Shown: piece after piece, positions 7,999 through 17,250 of the stretch | How the letters are laid out: every line of letters begins with the position of its first letter | Numbering within the stretch: position 1 is the first letter of the stretch | DNA from: JAEUMY01 sp031394355 | Lineage (GTDB): Bacteria > Pseudomonadota > Gammaproteobacteria > Burkholderiales > Usitatibacteraceae | Direction of reading: 5' to 3' | Assembly: GCA_031394355.1 (NCBI GenBank) | Contig: JANNSU010000063.1 | Location: 1 to 28,739 of the forward strand | DNA: 28,739 nt | Translations under genes and position numbers: made by a program | The notes under the pieces: generated by a model | The model's input: the letters and a program-made list of their open reading frames with translations, nothing else | Databases searched by the model: none | What the model was told of the DNA's origin: nothing

Positions 7999-8922
7999 TC
8001 AAATTTTCCCCAACGCCTCCGCCATCCGCTTCCGCATCGCCTGATCCGGCTGCGGCGAGAACAGCGCCCCCATGTTCTCCCGCATATGCGCAACCTGCGA
8101 CGTGGCGGGAATCGCGCACGTCACCGCCGGATGCCCCACCACCCACTTCAAGAAAAACTGCGCCCAGTTCTCACACCCAATCTCCCGCGCAAACGCAGGC
8201 ACCGCCTTCCCGCGCGCCGCGCCAAACAGCGCCCCACCATCGAACGGCCGGTTGATGATCACCGCTTTGCCGTGATCCATCGCCACGGATAGCAGTCGCG
8301 CCTCCGCATCGCGGTCCGCCAGGTTGTAGGTGAACTGCACGACATCCACCGGCTCCTTCTTGATGATCTGCTCCAGCTCGTCATGCCGCCGGCCATGCGA
8401 TGTGGTGACGCCGATGTGGCGCACGCGGCCCTCCGCTTTCATGCGCACCAGCGTCTTCAGATGCACGCGCCAATCCATCAGGTTATGCACCTGCATGAGA
8501 TCGAACCGCGGCACGGCCCACAGCGCGCGCGACGTCTCCATCTGCCCGATGCCCGCACCCTCGCCATACGTCCACACCTTCGTCGCGGCATAGAGCGGCT
8601 GCGGTTTCTTCACCGCAGGCAACAGCCGGCCCAACACCTCCTCCGCGTTGTCATACATCGGCGACGAATCGACGAGCCGCCCACCCATCTCGAAGAACGT
8701 GGTGAGCACGGCGGGCAGCTCCGTCAGCGCCAGCCGATCCGCCGGCACATGAAACGTCTGCCACGTGCCCATGCCGATGGCGGGCAGGAACTCGTCCAGC
8801 TTGCCGATGCGGCGCAGCGTCCAGGGGGGCGGGGAGGTGGCGTGGGCCAGATCGATCCCGCCCTGACCCCACACCGCCAACCCAGTCGCCCCTGCTCCAG
8901 CCAAGAAATCTCGTCTTTTCAT
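7999..8922 (-). CDS. Aldo/keto reductase with Tat signal peptide
   Basis: A 307-residue protein. The N-terminus KRRDFLAGAGATGLAVWG is a twin-arginine signal of the kind seen on exported reductases, so a periplasmic NAD(P)H-dependent oxidoreductase is expected. The AKR tetrad is visible: D85 and Y90 in VDSSPMYD, K115 in AATKVW, and H146 in MQVHN. The length fits the family. The substrate is not predictable. The start at 8922 has no strong Shine-Dalgarno; a palindrome copy lies 16 bp upstream (8938-8951). The last 22 codons are duplicated twice downstream in the tandem repeat array, which suggests repeated misalignment around this 3' end. Confidence 0.92.
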   Translation of the reverse strand: MKRRDFLAGAGATGLAVWGQGGIDLAHATSPPPWTLRRIGKLDEFLPAIGMGTWQTFHVPADRLALTELPAVLTTFFEMGGRLVDSSPMYDNAEEVLGRLLPAVKKPQPLYAATKVWTYGEGAGIGQMETSRALWAVPRFDLMQVHNLMDWRVHLKTLVRMKAEGRVRHIGVTTSHGRRHDELEQIIKKEPVDVVQFTYNLADRDAEARLLSVAMDHGKAVIINRPFDGGALFGAARGKAVPAFAREIGCENWAQFFLKWVVGHPAVTCAIPATSQVAHMRENMGALFSPQPDQAMRKRMAEALGKI

Positions 8923-8937
8923 ATCAATTCAATAGGT

Positions 8938-8951
8938 TGCGAATATTCGCG
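8938..8951. repeat. Palindrome GCGAATATTCGC upstream of the reductase gene
   Basis: An exact 12-bp core at 8939-8950, with flanks TGCGAATATTCGCG. It falls 16 bp before the leftward reductase start, in its leader, so it would be transcribed and could form a short hairpin. Confidence 0.9.
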
Positions 8952-8982
8952 ATATGTATAGCGACTTTACTTAAGCACACCG

Positions 8983-9052
8983 CTAATAAAGAATACTTTA
9001 TTAGCTTGCCCGTTAATAAAGGATTCTTTATTATCAGTCCACCTTAATAAAG
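8983..9052. promoter_or_regulatory. Phased TAATAAAG operator-like repeats upstream of fic
   Basis: Two inverted repeats of the form TAATAAAGNNNNCTTTATTA lie at 8984-9003 and 9014-9033 (the first with 9-bp arms at 8983-9004), followed by a half site TAATAAAG at 9045-9052. The repeat starts are 30 and 31 bp apart, close to three helical turns, so a bound protein would sit on one face of the DNA. The half site ends 14 bp before the fic start codon. This AT-rich block contrasts with GC-rich flanks and is most likely a binding site for an autoregulator, perhaps the Fic protein through its C-terminal winged-helix-like region. Confidence 0.75.
9006..9034 (+). promoter_or_regulatory. Candidate sigma-70 promoter for fic
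   Basis: TTGCCC at 9006-9011, a 17-bp spacer, and TATTAT at 9029-9034. The spacer and -10 box are covered by the second TAATAAAG inverted repeat, as expected for a repressed promoter. The assignment is by eye. Confidence 0.45.
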
Positions 9053-9066
9053 CCAGCGCCCTCCCC

Positions 9067-10305
9067 ATGCTCCGCCAAACCGGCCGCACAGTCACCATCA
9101 CAACGACAGGCGAAAAGGTGGAAGCGTTCATTCCGCATCCACTCCCGCCCGCCAAGCCGCCGCTCGACATGGCCCGGCTCAGCGAGCTGAACGCGCGCGC
9201 GGAAGAGGCGCTGCAAAAGCTGAACGGCATGGCCAGCCTGGCGCCCTCCGTTGAGTGGCTCGTCTACGGCGCAGTGCGCAGGGAGGCGCTGCTCACCTCA
9301 CTCATCGAGGGCACGCAAGCCACGCTCACCGATCTCTTCGACGCGGAAGCAGATGTCACCGTCAGCAACCCGCAGGACGTGGAAGAAGTGACCAACTATC
9401 TGCGCGCGCTCAGCTACGTGCGCGAGCAACGCGCGGCCCCGAACGGATTGCCCATCAGCACGCGCCTGCTCTGCGAGGCGCATCGCGAGCTGATGACCGG
9501 CACGCGCGGCCGCACCAAACAGCCGGGCGAAATCCGCACCTCACAAAACTGGATCGGCGGCACGCGCCCCGGCAACGCCGTGCACGTGCCCCCGCCGCCG
9601 GGCGAGCTCGCCGCGCTGATGAGCGACCTGGAGAAATTCATTCACGGCCCAGCGTCACAATCGCCCCTGCCTCCGCTGGTGAAGATCGGCCTCATCCACG
9701 CCCAGTTCGAAACCATCCACCCCTTCCTGGACGGCAACGGCCGCATCGGGCGGCTACTCATCGCCATGCTGCTGGAAGATTGGGGCCTGCTGGACGAGCC
9801 GTTGCTCGCCATCAGCACATATCTCAAGCAGCACCAGCAGGCGTACTACAGAGGGCTTGCGAGTATTCGGAGCCCGGTGGGCTCCGGATCGACGCCTTCG
9901 GCGGTCCCGAAGGGATCGGCCTCTCGCATAACGCGAGAGGCCGACAATATTCGCAAGGACGGCGACTGGGAAGGCTGGAGTGCGTTCTTCTTGGAAGCAG
10001 TTGAACAGGCTGCGAAGGAAGCCGTGCAAAGCATCACCGCGCTCGCCGGACTCATCCGCGAAGATCGCACGCGCCTGCTCGCGCAGCCGGGCGTGACACC
10101 TGCGGCAGCCAGGCTCTTCGAGCTGCTGCCCGGCATGCCGCGATTCAACTCGACTCAAGCGCAGGCCAAGCTCGGCGCTACGGCACCCACAGTCAACGCG
10201 GCAATTGCTGTGTTGGAGCAGGCAGGCATCGTTGTGGAAGTCACGGGAAGGAAGCGGGGGCGGGTGTTCAGTTATGCGGGGTATGTGCAGAAGCTGACGG
10301 GGTGA
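9067..10305 (+). CDS. Class II Fic-domain AMPylase-like protein with in-frame 84-bp element
   Basis: A 412-residue protein. The active-site loop HPFLDGNGR is at 218-226 with all key residues, and the N-terminal inhibitory motif TSLIEG (77-82, form TxxxEG) marks a self-inhibited class II Fic enzyme expected to transfer AMP to protein hydroxyls. The C-terminal region from about 330 looks like a winged helix (NSTQAQAKLGATAPTVNAAI), common in these proteins and consistent with autoregulation. Residues about 266-294 have no place in the family: they are encoded by a 96-bp palindromic element that adds 28 codons between AYYRGLASIR and KDGDWEGW. The frame and the downstream domain survive, so the protein may still be functional. 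The three operator-like repeats just upstream suggest tight control. Confidence 0.9.
   Translation: MLRQTGRTVTITTTGEKVEAFIPHPLPPAKPPLDMARLSELNARAEEALQKLNGMASLAPSVEWLVYGAVRREALLTSLIEGTQATLTDLFDAEADVTVSNPQDVEEVTNYLRALSYVREQRAAPNGLPISTRLLCEAHRELMTGTRGRTKQPGEIRTSQNWIGGTRPGNAVHVPPPPGELAALMSDLEKFIHGPASQSPLPPLVKIGLIHAQFETIHPFLDGNGRIGRLLIAMLLEDWGLLDEPLLAISTYLKQHQQAYYRGLASIRSPVGSGSTPSAVPKGSASRITREADNIRKDGDWEGWSAFFLEAVEQAAKEAVQSITALAGLIREDRTRLLAQPGVTPAAARLFELLPGMPRFNSTQAQAKLGATAPTVNAAIAVLEQAGIVVEVTGRKRGRVFSYAGYVQKLTG
9859..9954 (+). mobile_element. 96-bp palindromic element, copy 1, in frame inside fic
   Basis: The copy is bounded by GCGAGTATTCG on the left and AATATTCGC on the right, with exactly 84 bp from core to core (9862 to 9946). 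The interior folds into four hairpins: GAGCCC/GGGCTC (9870-9884), CGCC/GGCG (9893-9903), TCCC/GGGA (9905-9915), and 10-bp arms at 9918-9927 and 9933-9942. Nearly the same sequence occurs at 25072-25167 and 26415-26510 in reverse orientation. It encodes no protein of its own. At 84 bp, a multiple of three, and open in several frames, it can enter genes without breaking them. Removing one 84-bp period restores TTGCGAGTATTCGCAAGG and the reading LASIRKDGDW, which suits the Fic family. Confidence 0.85.
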
Positions 10306-10314
10306 TAGACGCCT

Positions 10315-10328
10315 TGCGAATATTCGCA
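10315..10328. repeat. Palindrome TGCGAATATTCGCA after fic
   Basis: An exact copy 10 bp after the fic stop codon. It pairs with another exact copy at 10406-10419, a period of 91 bp, similar in size to the 84-bp cassette but with unrelated sequence between. Confidence 0.9.
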
Positions 10329-10345
10329 ATAGCGAAATTCGCGCC

Positions 10346-10361
10346 CTATCAACCTTGATAG
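10346..10361. repeat. Short inverted repeat CTATCAA-CC-TTGATAG
   Basis: Perfect 7-bp arms with a 2-bp centre, between the two palindromes upstream of hsdM. A second, weaker pair (CGGAAG/CTTCCG) follows at about 10374-10397. There is no T-run, so an operator for hsdM or the inside of a cassette is more likely than a terminator. Confidence 0.5.
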
Positions 10362-10405
10362 TGTCCAGACGCACGGAAGTCCACTAACATGCTTCCGAAT
10401 TACAT

Positions 10406-10419
10406 TGCGAATATTCGCA
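10406..10419. repeat. Palindrome TGCGAATATTCGCA upstream of hsdM
   Basis: An exact copy 21 bp before the hsdM start codon, in the likely 5' leader. An in-frame TTG within it should not be taken as the hsdM start. Confidence 0.9.
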
Positions 10420-10440
10420 CCCCCACAAAAAGAAAGCCCC

Positions 10441-12016
<1,576 letters not shown>

Positions 12017-12027
<11 letters not shown>

Positions 12028-13348
12028 GTGGGAAGAAACGACGGTCGGTGAACTCGTGAAGCGAGGCGTGCTTGAACGTCCGCTCGACGGGAATCACGGC
12101 TCGATTCATCCGAAGGGCGATGACTTCGTTGCTACTGGCGTTCCATTCATCATGGCGTCCGACCTCGTTGGTGGCGGCATCGACACGGTCAATTGCTCGT
12201 TCATCTCGATTGAGCAAGCCAAGTCCTTGCGGAAGGGGTTCGCCAAACGCGGCGACGTGTTGATTTCGCACAAGGCAACTTTGGGCAGAACCGCTCTCGT
12301 TGGTGAAATTCACGGCGACTTCGTCATGCTGACGCCGCAGGTTACTTACTACCGCCCGAAGGACGCGACGAGGCTCCACAACCGCTACCTGAAATACTAC
12401 TTCGATTCGGAGCAGTTCCAGCAGGTGCTTCAGTCTTGGGCTGGCGCTGGCTCAACACGCGCCTACATCGGAATCACAGACCAGCTTCGTCTGCCCGTCC
12501 TGCTCCCACCCCTCGCCGAGCAAAAAGCCATCGCGGCGGTGCTTGGGGCGCTGGACGACAAGATCGAGTTGAACCGGCGGATGAACGCGACGCTGGAGGC
12601 GATGGCACGGGCACTGTTCCAGAGCTGGTTCGTGGATTTCGACCCCGTCCGCGCCAAACTCGACGGCCGCCAGCCCGTCGGCCTCGACTCCGCTACTGCC
12701 GCTCTCTTCCCCAAGCACCTGGAAGAGACCGCAATCGGCCACACACCAAAAGGCTGGGAGGTCCGCAGCCTCGACAAGGTTGCTCATTTCCTGAACGGCC
12801 TCGCGCTTCAGAGGTATCCGCCCGGCGAAGGCCCAACGCTCCCGGTCATCAAGATTGCTCAACTGCGCAAAGGCGACTCCGTCGGAGCCGATCGCTGCAA
12901 CAGAGGCCTGCCGCCGAACTACGTCGTCCAAGACGGCGACGTGCTTTTCTCATGGTCCGGCAGCCTCGAAGTCGAACTCTGGTGCGGAGGCCCCGGCGCG
13001 CTAAACCAGCACCTTTTCAAAGTTACATCGCCCGAGTTCCCGAAGTGGTTCTATTACCTCTGGACGCTCTACCACCTCGACGAGTTCCGACTCATCGCCG
13101 CCGACAAAGCCACCACGATGGGCCACATCCAGCGCGGCCACCTCACTGCCGCAAAAGTCCTCATTCCACCGCGCCCGCTGCTCGATGCCATGACCCGCAC
13201 CATGGCGCCGCTAATCGACCAACTTATCGCCAATCGCATCCAATCTCGTACTCTCGCAGCCCTTCGCGATTCGTTGCTACCAAAGCTGCTGAGTGGCGGG
13301 TTAAGCACGGCACTCGTCCAAACTCCTGAGCAAGCTGCAAGCCAATGA
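12017..13348 (+). CDS. hsdS: Type I restriction-modification specificity subunit HsdS
   Basis: A 443-residue protein with two target-recognition domains, residues about 1-155 and 235-400. Each is followed by a conserved helical region; the first reads LPPLAEQKAIAAVLGALDDK and continues to FQSWFVDFDPVRAK. HsdS sets the bipartite DNA target recognised by the methylase and nuclease; the sequence recognised cannot be read from the protein by eye. It is translationally coupled to hsdM (11-bp overlap) and to the next gene (ATGA overlap at 13345-13348). Confidence 0.95.
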
Positions 13349-14223
13349 GCATCATTAAATCCTTTGCCGTAGGTAACGGCGATATGTTCTACATCGATCA
13401 TGGCTCGGACAACTTCACAATGATTGACTGCTGCCTCAGTGACGACAACGCGACCCGAATATTGAATGAGCTCAAGAAGCGCCGGGCAGCAAAGACCATT
13501 GCCCGGTTCATTTCGACCCACCCCGATGATGACCACGTTCGTGGCCTCGAGTACCTCGAAAGGACTGTTGGGATTGAGAACTTCTACTGCGTCAAGAACG
13601 CCGCAACAAAGGATGATGAGACAGATAGCTTCAATAAATACTGTGAGCTCCGCGACTCTCAGAAGGCCTTCTACATATTCAAGGGCTGCACCAGAAAGTG
13701 GATGAACCAAGAAGGCGATGGTCGTGGCCAGTCTGGAATTGAGATCTTGTGGCCGGACACCAACAATGCTGAGTTCATATCTGCGCTTGAAAGCGCGGAG
13801 GCTGGATTGAGTCCGAACAACATTTCACCAGTTGTAAAGTATTCGCTGAAAGACGGTGCATCTGTCCTCTGGATGGGCGACTTGGAAACCGAGTTTATGG
13901 AAGCAATAGAAGAAGACCTGGAGCTTTCACCAATTGACATTCTTTTCGCCCCGCATCATGGGCGGGATAGCGGGAGGATTCCAGCGTCGATGCTCGAAAC
14001 GATGTCGCCAAAAGTAATCGTCGTTGGAGAGGCTCGTTCGGAACACCTACACTACTATCCGGACTACAACACCATCACGCAGAACCGTGCAGGCGATATC
14101 GTCTTTGCATGCGAGGGCTCGAAGGTCCACATCTTCACCTCAGAGAATTACGAGGTTGACTTCCTGGATAGCGAGAATATGGAATTCGGCAACATGAACT
14201 ACCTCGGAACTCTAAATTTGTGA
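13345..14223 (+). CDS. MBL-fold metallohydrolase (ComEC-C-terminal-like)
   Basis: A 292-residue protein. The metal motif STHPDDDH at 57-64 (variant HxxDDH), GDLE at 178-181 and PHHGRDSG at 203-210 identify a metallo-beta-lactamase-fold hydrolase close to the soluble domain of ComEC, a nucleic-acid phosphodiesterase type. There is no signal peptide. The start overlaps the hsdS stop (ATGA), so it is expressed with the type I system, and the next gene, a 4-TM protein, follows after 4 bp. Base composition is visibly more AT-rich than hsdM/hsdS, which suggests separate acquisition. A nuclease-like role with the membrane partner is inference. Confidence 0.85.
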   Translation: MSIIKSFAVGNGDMFYIDHGSDNFTMIDCCLSDDNATRILNELKKRRAAKTIARFISTHPDDDHVRGLEYLERTVGIENFYCVKNAATKDDETDSFNKYCELRDSQKAFYIFKGCTRKWMNQEGDGRGQSGIEILWPDTNNAEFISALESAEAGLSPNNISPVVKYSLKDGASVLWMGDLETEFMEAIEEDLELSPIDILFAPHHGRDSGRIPASMLETMSPKVIVVGEARSEHLHYYPDYNTITQNRAGDIVFACEGSKVHIFTSENYEVDFLDSENMEFGNMNYLGTLNL

Positions 14224-14227
14224 ACGA

Positions 14228-14995
14228 ATGAGCCTTCTCAACCTGATCAGTGAACGCTACGACCGCGAGGCACGGCTCTATCCTGCTCTGCTTCTCATCA
14301 CACCTGTCGTGATAACTGGGGTCGCCTTATTCGCTGCAAAGCTCACGGCGCTTCAATCGCTCGGTGCGATTTTGGTCGGTTTCGGCGGTGCGTTTCTACT
14401 TACGCAACTGGCGCGGGATGCCGGAAAGAGTGGCGAACCATCGCTCTACAAGCGTTGGGGGGGAATGCCCTCTATAGCGATCTTCCGACATCGCAACTCG
14501 CGGTTAGATCCCATCACAAAGGCGCGATATCACAAGCAGCTCTCCACTCTAGTGAAGGGGGCAAAGGCTCCGACCGCTGCGGAAGAGGAAGCAGACCCAA
14601 GTGCAGCCGATGCAATCTACGCAGCTTGGTCCCATTTCCTTCGTGCGAATATTCGCGACAATCCGAAGAAGGCACCGCTGTTGCTGAAGGAAAACATCAA
14701 CTACGGTTATCGGAGAAACGTGTGGGGACTTCGCACGGTCGGAATAGTTCTCAGCTCTGCGTGTGCAGTTGCAGCAGGGGGAAGGCTCTGGTTCATTTAC
14801 AAGGGAACCAACCAGGCAAGCGAGGAGCTGGTTGGAGCTTTGATCGTCTCGTTGTTATTCCTCGGGTTGTGGGTCTTTCGATTTAGTGCTGATTGGGTTC
14901 GAGTGCCTGCGGATGCATACGCAGAGCGCTTGGTAGAGGCGCTAGAAACTTTTGGTGTGAACGCAGCCGCAGCAAAGGACAACGGCAAGAAGTGA
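14228..14995 (+). CDS. Four-TM protein paired with the MBL-fold protein
   Basis: A 255-residue protein with hydrophobic segments at about 19-37, 43-61, 168-190 and 200-219, and a polar middle part of about 100 residues carrying WGGMPS and Lys-rich stretches. I do not recognise a named family. It follows the MBL gene by 4 bp and overlaps the next frame as GTGA, so it belongs to the same operon. The palindrome at 14645-14656 lies in frame and encodes ANIR at residues 140-143, in the cytosolic-looking middle part. An MBL hydrolase plus a small polytopic protein could form a membrane-linked defense pair, but this is inference. Confidence 0.8.
   Translation: MSLLNLISERYDREARLYPALLLITPVVITGVALFAAKLTALQSLGAILVGFGGAFLLTQLARDAGKSGEPSLYKRWGGMPSIAIFRHRNSRLDPITKARYHKQLSTLVKGAKAPTAAEEEADPSAADAIYAAWSHFLRANIRDNPKKAPLLLKENINYGYRRNVWGLRTVGIVLSSACAVAAGGRLWFIYKGTNQASEELVGALIVSLLFLGLWVFRFSADWVRVPADAYAERLVEALETFGVNAAAAKDNGKK
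14644..14657. repeat. Palindrome GCGAATATTCGC inside the 4-TM gene
   Basis: An exact 12-bp core at 14645-14656, read as Ala-Asn-Ile-Arg in the host gene. This is the same frame as in the duplicated reductase tails. Confidence 0.9.
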
Positions 14996-15456
14996 ACCTC
15001 AACGAATCCATCGTCGAAGACGCTGCCCTTGAGTGGTTCGGCGAGCTTGGCTATTCGGTCGGGCACGGGCCGCTTATCGCCCCCGGCGAACCGGCAGCGG
15101 AGCGGGATTCGTTTGGCGACATAGCGCTAGCAGGTCGCCTGCGCGAAGCCATCCGGCGGCTGAATCCGGCCATCCCTGAGGAGGCGCGCGAGGATGCCTT
15201 GCGGAAAGTGCTGCGGGCAGGCACTCCCGTGCTCACACAAACAAACCGCGCCTTTCACCAGATGCTGCGCGATGGTGTGCCTTGCGAGTATTCGCGTGCG
15301 GACGGCAGCATCGCCGGGGATCAGGTGCGGCTGGTGGATTTCACCGATGTGCAGGCGAACGACTGGCTTGCGGTGAACCACTTCGTAGCGCTCGCCGAAA
15401 GTGTTGGATGGGCAGTCAAGCGCGAAGTGCAGCGCAGCACCATCACCAGATCATGA
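14992..15456 (+). pseudogene. Truncated hsdR (N-terminal fragment)
   Basis: From the GTG at 14992 (GTGA overlap with the previous stop) the protein matches the N-terminus of the full HsdR at 19138 over about 130 residues: GPLIAPGEPAAERDSF, RLREAI, RAFHQ, EYSRADGSI and NDWLAVNHF are shared or nearly so, at roughly 70 percent identity by eye. Homology stops at about 15388, just before the nuclease PD...ELK motif, and 22 unrelated residues follow to the stop. It therefore lacks nuclease and motor domains. It is probably the 5' remnant of the original hsdR of this operon, cut by insertion of the genes that follow. A near-palindrome GCGAGTATTCGC lies at 15284-15295. Confidence 0.85.
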
Positions 15457-15814
15457 CCGGCACCATGACCACCACCTTGACCTCCACCTTGACCACCTTG
15501 ATCGCCACCTTGACCGCCACCTTGACAATGATGTCAATGGAGAAGATGGACATGTGCAACATGAACATCCACATCAGCACGATGAAGAACAGGATGACGA
15601 AGATGATGAGCATGTTCACCATGACCAATCACATCAGAACCTGATCCCCATGGCGACCAAAAGCAAGTTCGATGAGTGCAAGACGATGCAGAAAGCCATC
15701 GAAATGATTAATCAATCCATCAAAGTGCGGTGCGATGCTCCCGGCCTGAAGCTGGGAAGCGTCGAGACTTGGGTGTCAGAGGCGGCAGATCACATCGCCA
15801 AGGCTCAAGCGTGA
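15401..15814 (+). CDS. His/Asp-rich small protein (possibly only the 54-residue C-terminal part)
   Basis: The frame from the GTG at 15401 gives 137 residues; residues about 17-79 are almost wholly His, Asp, Glu, Gln and Leu (DHDRHHDHHLDLHLDHLDRH and on), followed by an ordinary helical tail from MATKSKFDE. Codons in the rich part mix CAT/CAC and GAT/GAC freely, which supports coding, and such tracts usually bind Ni, Zn or Co. However, the GTG has no Shine-Dalgarno and lies inside the hsdR fragment, so the true product may start at the ATG at 15650 (54 residues) or the tract may be the 3' end of a lost gene. It overlaps the next gene as GTGA. Confidence 0.45.
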   Translation: MLDGQSSAKCSAAPSPDHDRHHDHHLDLHLDHLDRHLDRHLDNDVNGEDGHVQHEHPHQHDEEQDDEDDEHVHHDQSHQNLIPMATKSKFDECKTMQKAIEMINQSIKVRCDAPGLKLGSVETWVSEAADHIAKAQA

Positions 15815-17220
15815 ACTACGATCAAGTGACAGCTTGGGTGGCTGCCGGCGAATCAGAGACGATGGAGTTCAAGCGGACCACGGGGGAACGCCGTGAGGCC
15901 GCCAGAACGCTTTGTGCAATGTTGAATCATCGTGGCGGCCGCGTTCTCTTTGGGGTTGAACCTGATGGCAGGATCATTGGGCAACAAGTCAGTGACCATA
16001 CGCTTGAAGAAGTCTCGCAAGAGATACAGCAACTTGATCCTCCCGCGTTCCCCAGCATTGACCGGGTGGATGTTGGCGGCGGACGTGAGGTGCTTGTCGT
16101 GTCAATCACCCAAGGCCCGGTTCGCCCCTATACCTACCGGAATCAAGCGTATCGACGTGTGGGCAACACCAGCCTGGCAATGTCACGCGACGAATACAAC
16201 CGCATGCTTCTGGAACGCCTGCATGGTGAGCACCGCTGGGAGAATGAACCCGCCAGAGGGTGGACGGTGGCTGATCTGGATGTGGCTGAAATTGTGCGGA
16301 CGCTTGAGGAGGCCATTCGGCGCGGGCGTGCAGATGATCCCGGTACGCGTGATCCGCTCGAGATTTTGCGCGGCTTTGGATTACTTCGAGATGGAGTAAT
16401 GCTGCGGGCAGCACCTTTGCTGTTTGGTCGCCCCGATCGAGTTGAAGCTGACCTACCGCAATGTCTGCTCCGCGTGGCTCGATTTCGCGGGGTTGACCGT
16501 ACAGAGTTCCTAGACAATCGACAGTTTCACGGCAACGTGTTCACTCTCCTTATGCATGCAGAGCGCTTTTTGCGTGAGAGCCTGCCCGTTGCCGGGCGTG
16601 TTGCGCCCGGTCTGTTCGAGCGCGTGGATGACCCGCTTTATCCGCCGGTTGCCTTACGAGAGGCCCTGGCTAATGCGTTCTGCCATCGGGACTACGCCAT
16701 CGGCGGTGGTTCGGTTGCTGTCGCCATATACGACGACCGATTGGAGATCACGTCGTCGGGAACCTTGCACTTTGGACTGACTGCCGCGGCACTAATGGCA
16801 CCACATGAATCGCTGCCATGGAACCCACTTGTCGCGAGAGTGCTGTTCCGGCGAGGGGTCATCGAATCATGGGGGCGCGGCACGATCAAGATGGCGGAGC
16901 TTGCACAGCAGGCCGGGTTACCGGCACCAGAGATCGAGGATGCAGGCGGCTGCGTGACGGTTCGATTTCGGCCCAGCCGCTACCTCGCCCCACAGCGGGT
17001 GGCCCATGACCTTACCGATCAACAGCGGCAAGTTCTGATGCTGCTGGAGGCCAGTCGCGGCGGGCTCGCATTGCGCGAGATCCGGGCTGCGTTGCCCAAC
17101 GCACCAAGTGATTGGGAGGTCAAGGCGGCTCTGACTTTGCTAAAGCAATTGGAGTTAGTGGACACTGACGGCCATGGGCGCGGGGCCTATTGGTTTCTTG
17201 TAAATCAAGTGGTTAGATGA
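15811..17220 (+). CDS. AlbA_2/Schlafen-type putative transcriptional regulator (RecG-like annotation)
   Basis: A 469-residue protein from the GTG at 15811. The N-terminal AlbA_2 domain is clear (ESETMEFKRTTGERREAART, then NHRGGRVLFGVEPDGRIIG), the middle carries a GHKL/HATPase-like region (ALREALANAFCHRDYAIGGG at about 287-306, then SWGRGTIKM), and the C-terminus is a winged helix (LTDQQRQVLMLLEASRGG). Such proteins are often mislabelled RecG helicase but have no helicase motifs; they frequently accompany restriction operons and are thought to act as ATP-linked DNA-binding regulators. The GTGA overlap with the upstream small ORF implies coupling. A role in controlling this locus is inference. 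Confidence 0.85.
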   Translation: MNYDQVTAWVAAGESETMEFKRTTGERREAARTLCAMLNHRGGRVLFGVEPDGRIIGQQVSDHTLEEVSQEIQQLDPPAFPSIDRVDVGGGREVLVVSITQGPVRPYTYRNQAYRRVGNTSLAMSRDEYNRMLLERLHGEHRWENEPARGWTVADLDVAEIVRTLEEAIRRGRADDPGTRDPLEILRGFGLLRDGVMLRAAPLLFGRPDRVEADLPQCLLRVARFRGVDRTEFLDNRQFHGNVFTLLMHAERFLRESLPVAGRVAPGLFERVDDPLYPPVALREALANAFCHRDYAIGGGSVAVAIYDDRLEITSSGTLHFGLTAAALMAPHESLPWNPLVARVLFRRGVIESWGRGTIKMAELAQQAGLPAPEIEDAGGCVTVRFRPSRYLAPQRVAHDLTDQQRQVLMLLEASRGGLALREIRAALPNAPSDWEVKAALTLLKQLELVDTDGHGRGAYWFLVNQVVR

Positions 17221-17250
17221 CGATTGAGGCTTGGATAGCTCTTACTCCAA

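Noticed and set aside
7221..8292. Open frames through the repeat zone (7221-7577, 7447-8292, 7722-8093)
   Set aside because: They translate REP and C-rich repeats and the antisense of the reductase; similarity among them is due to the tandem DNA repeat.
10405..10440. Extended hsdM start at a TTG inside the palindrome
   Set aside because: The ATG at 10441 has a better ribosome site and the usual HsdM N-terminus.
15443..15628. Hydrophobic minus-strand frame opposite the His/Asp-rich tract
   Set aside because: Its Val/Ile/Met-rich sequence is the expected complement of His/Asp codons; no start signal.
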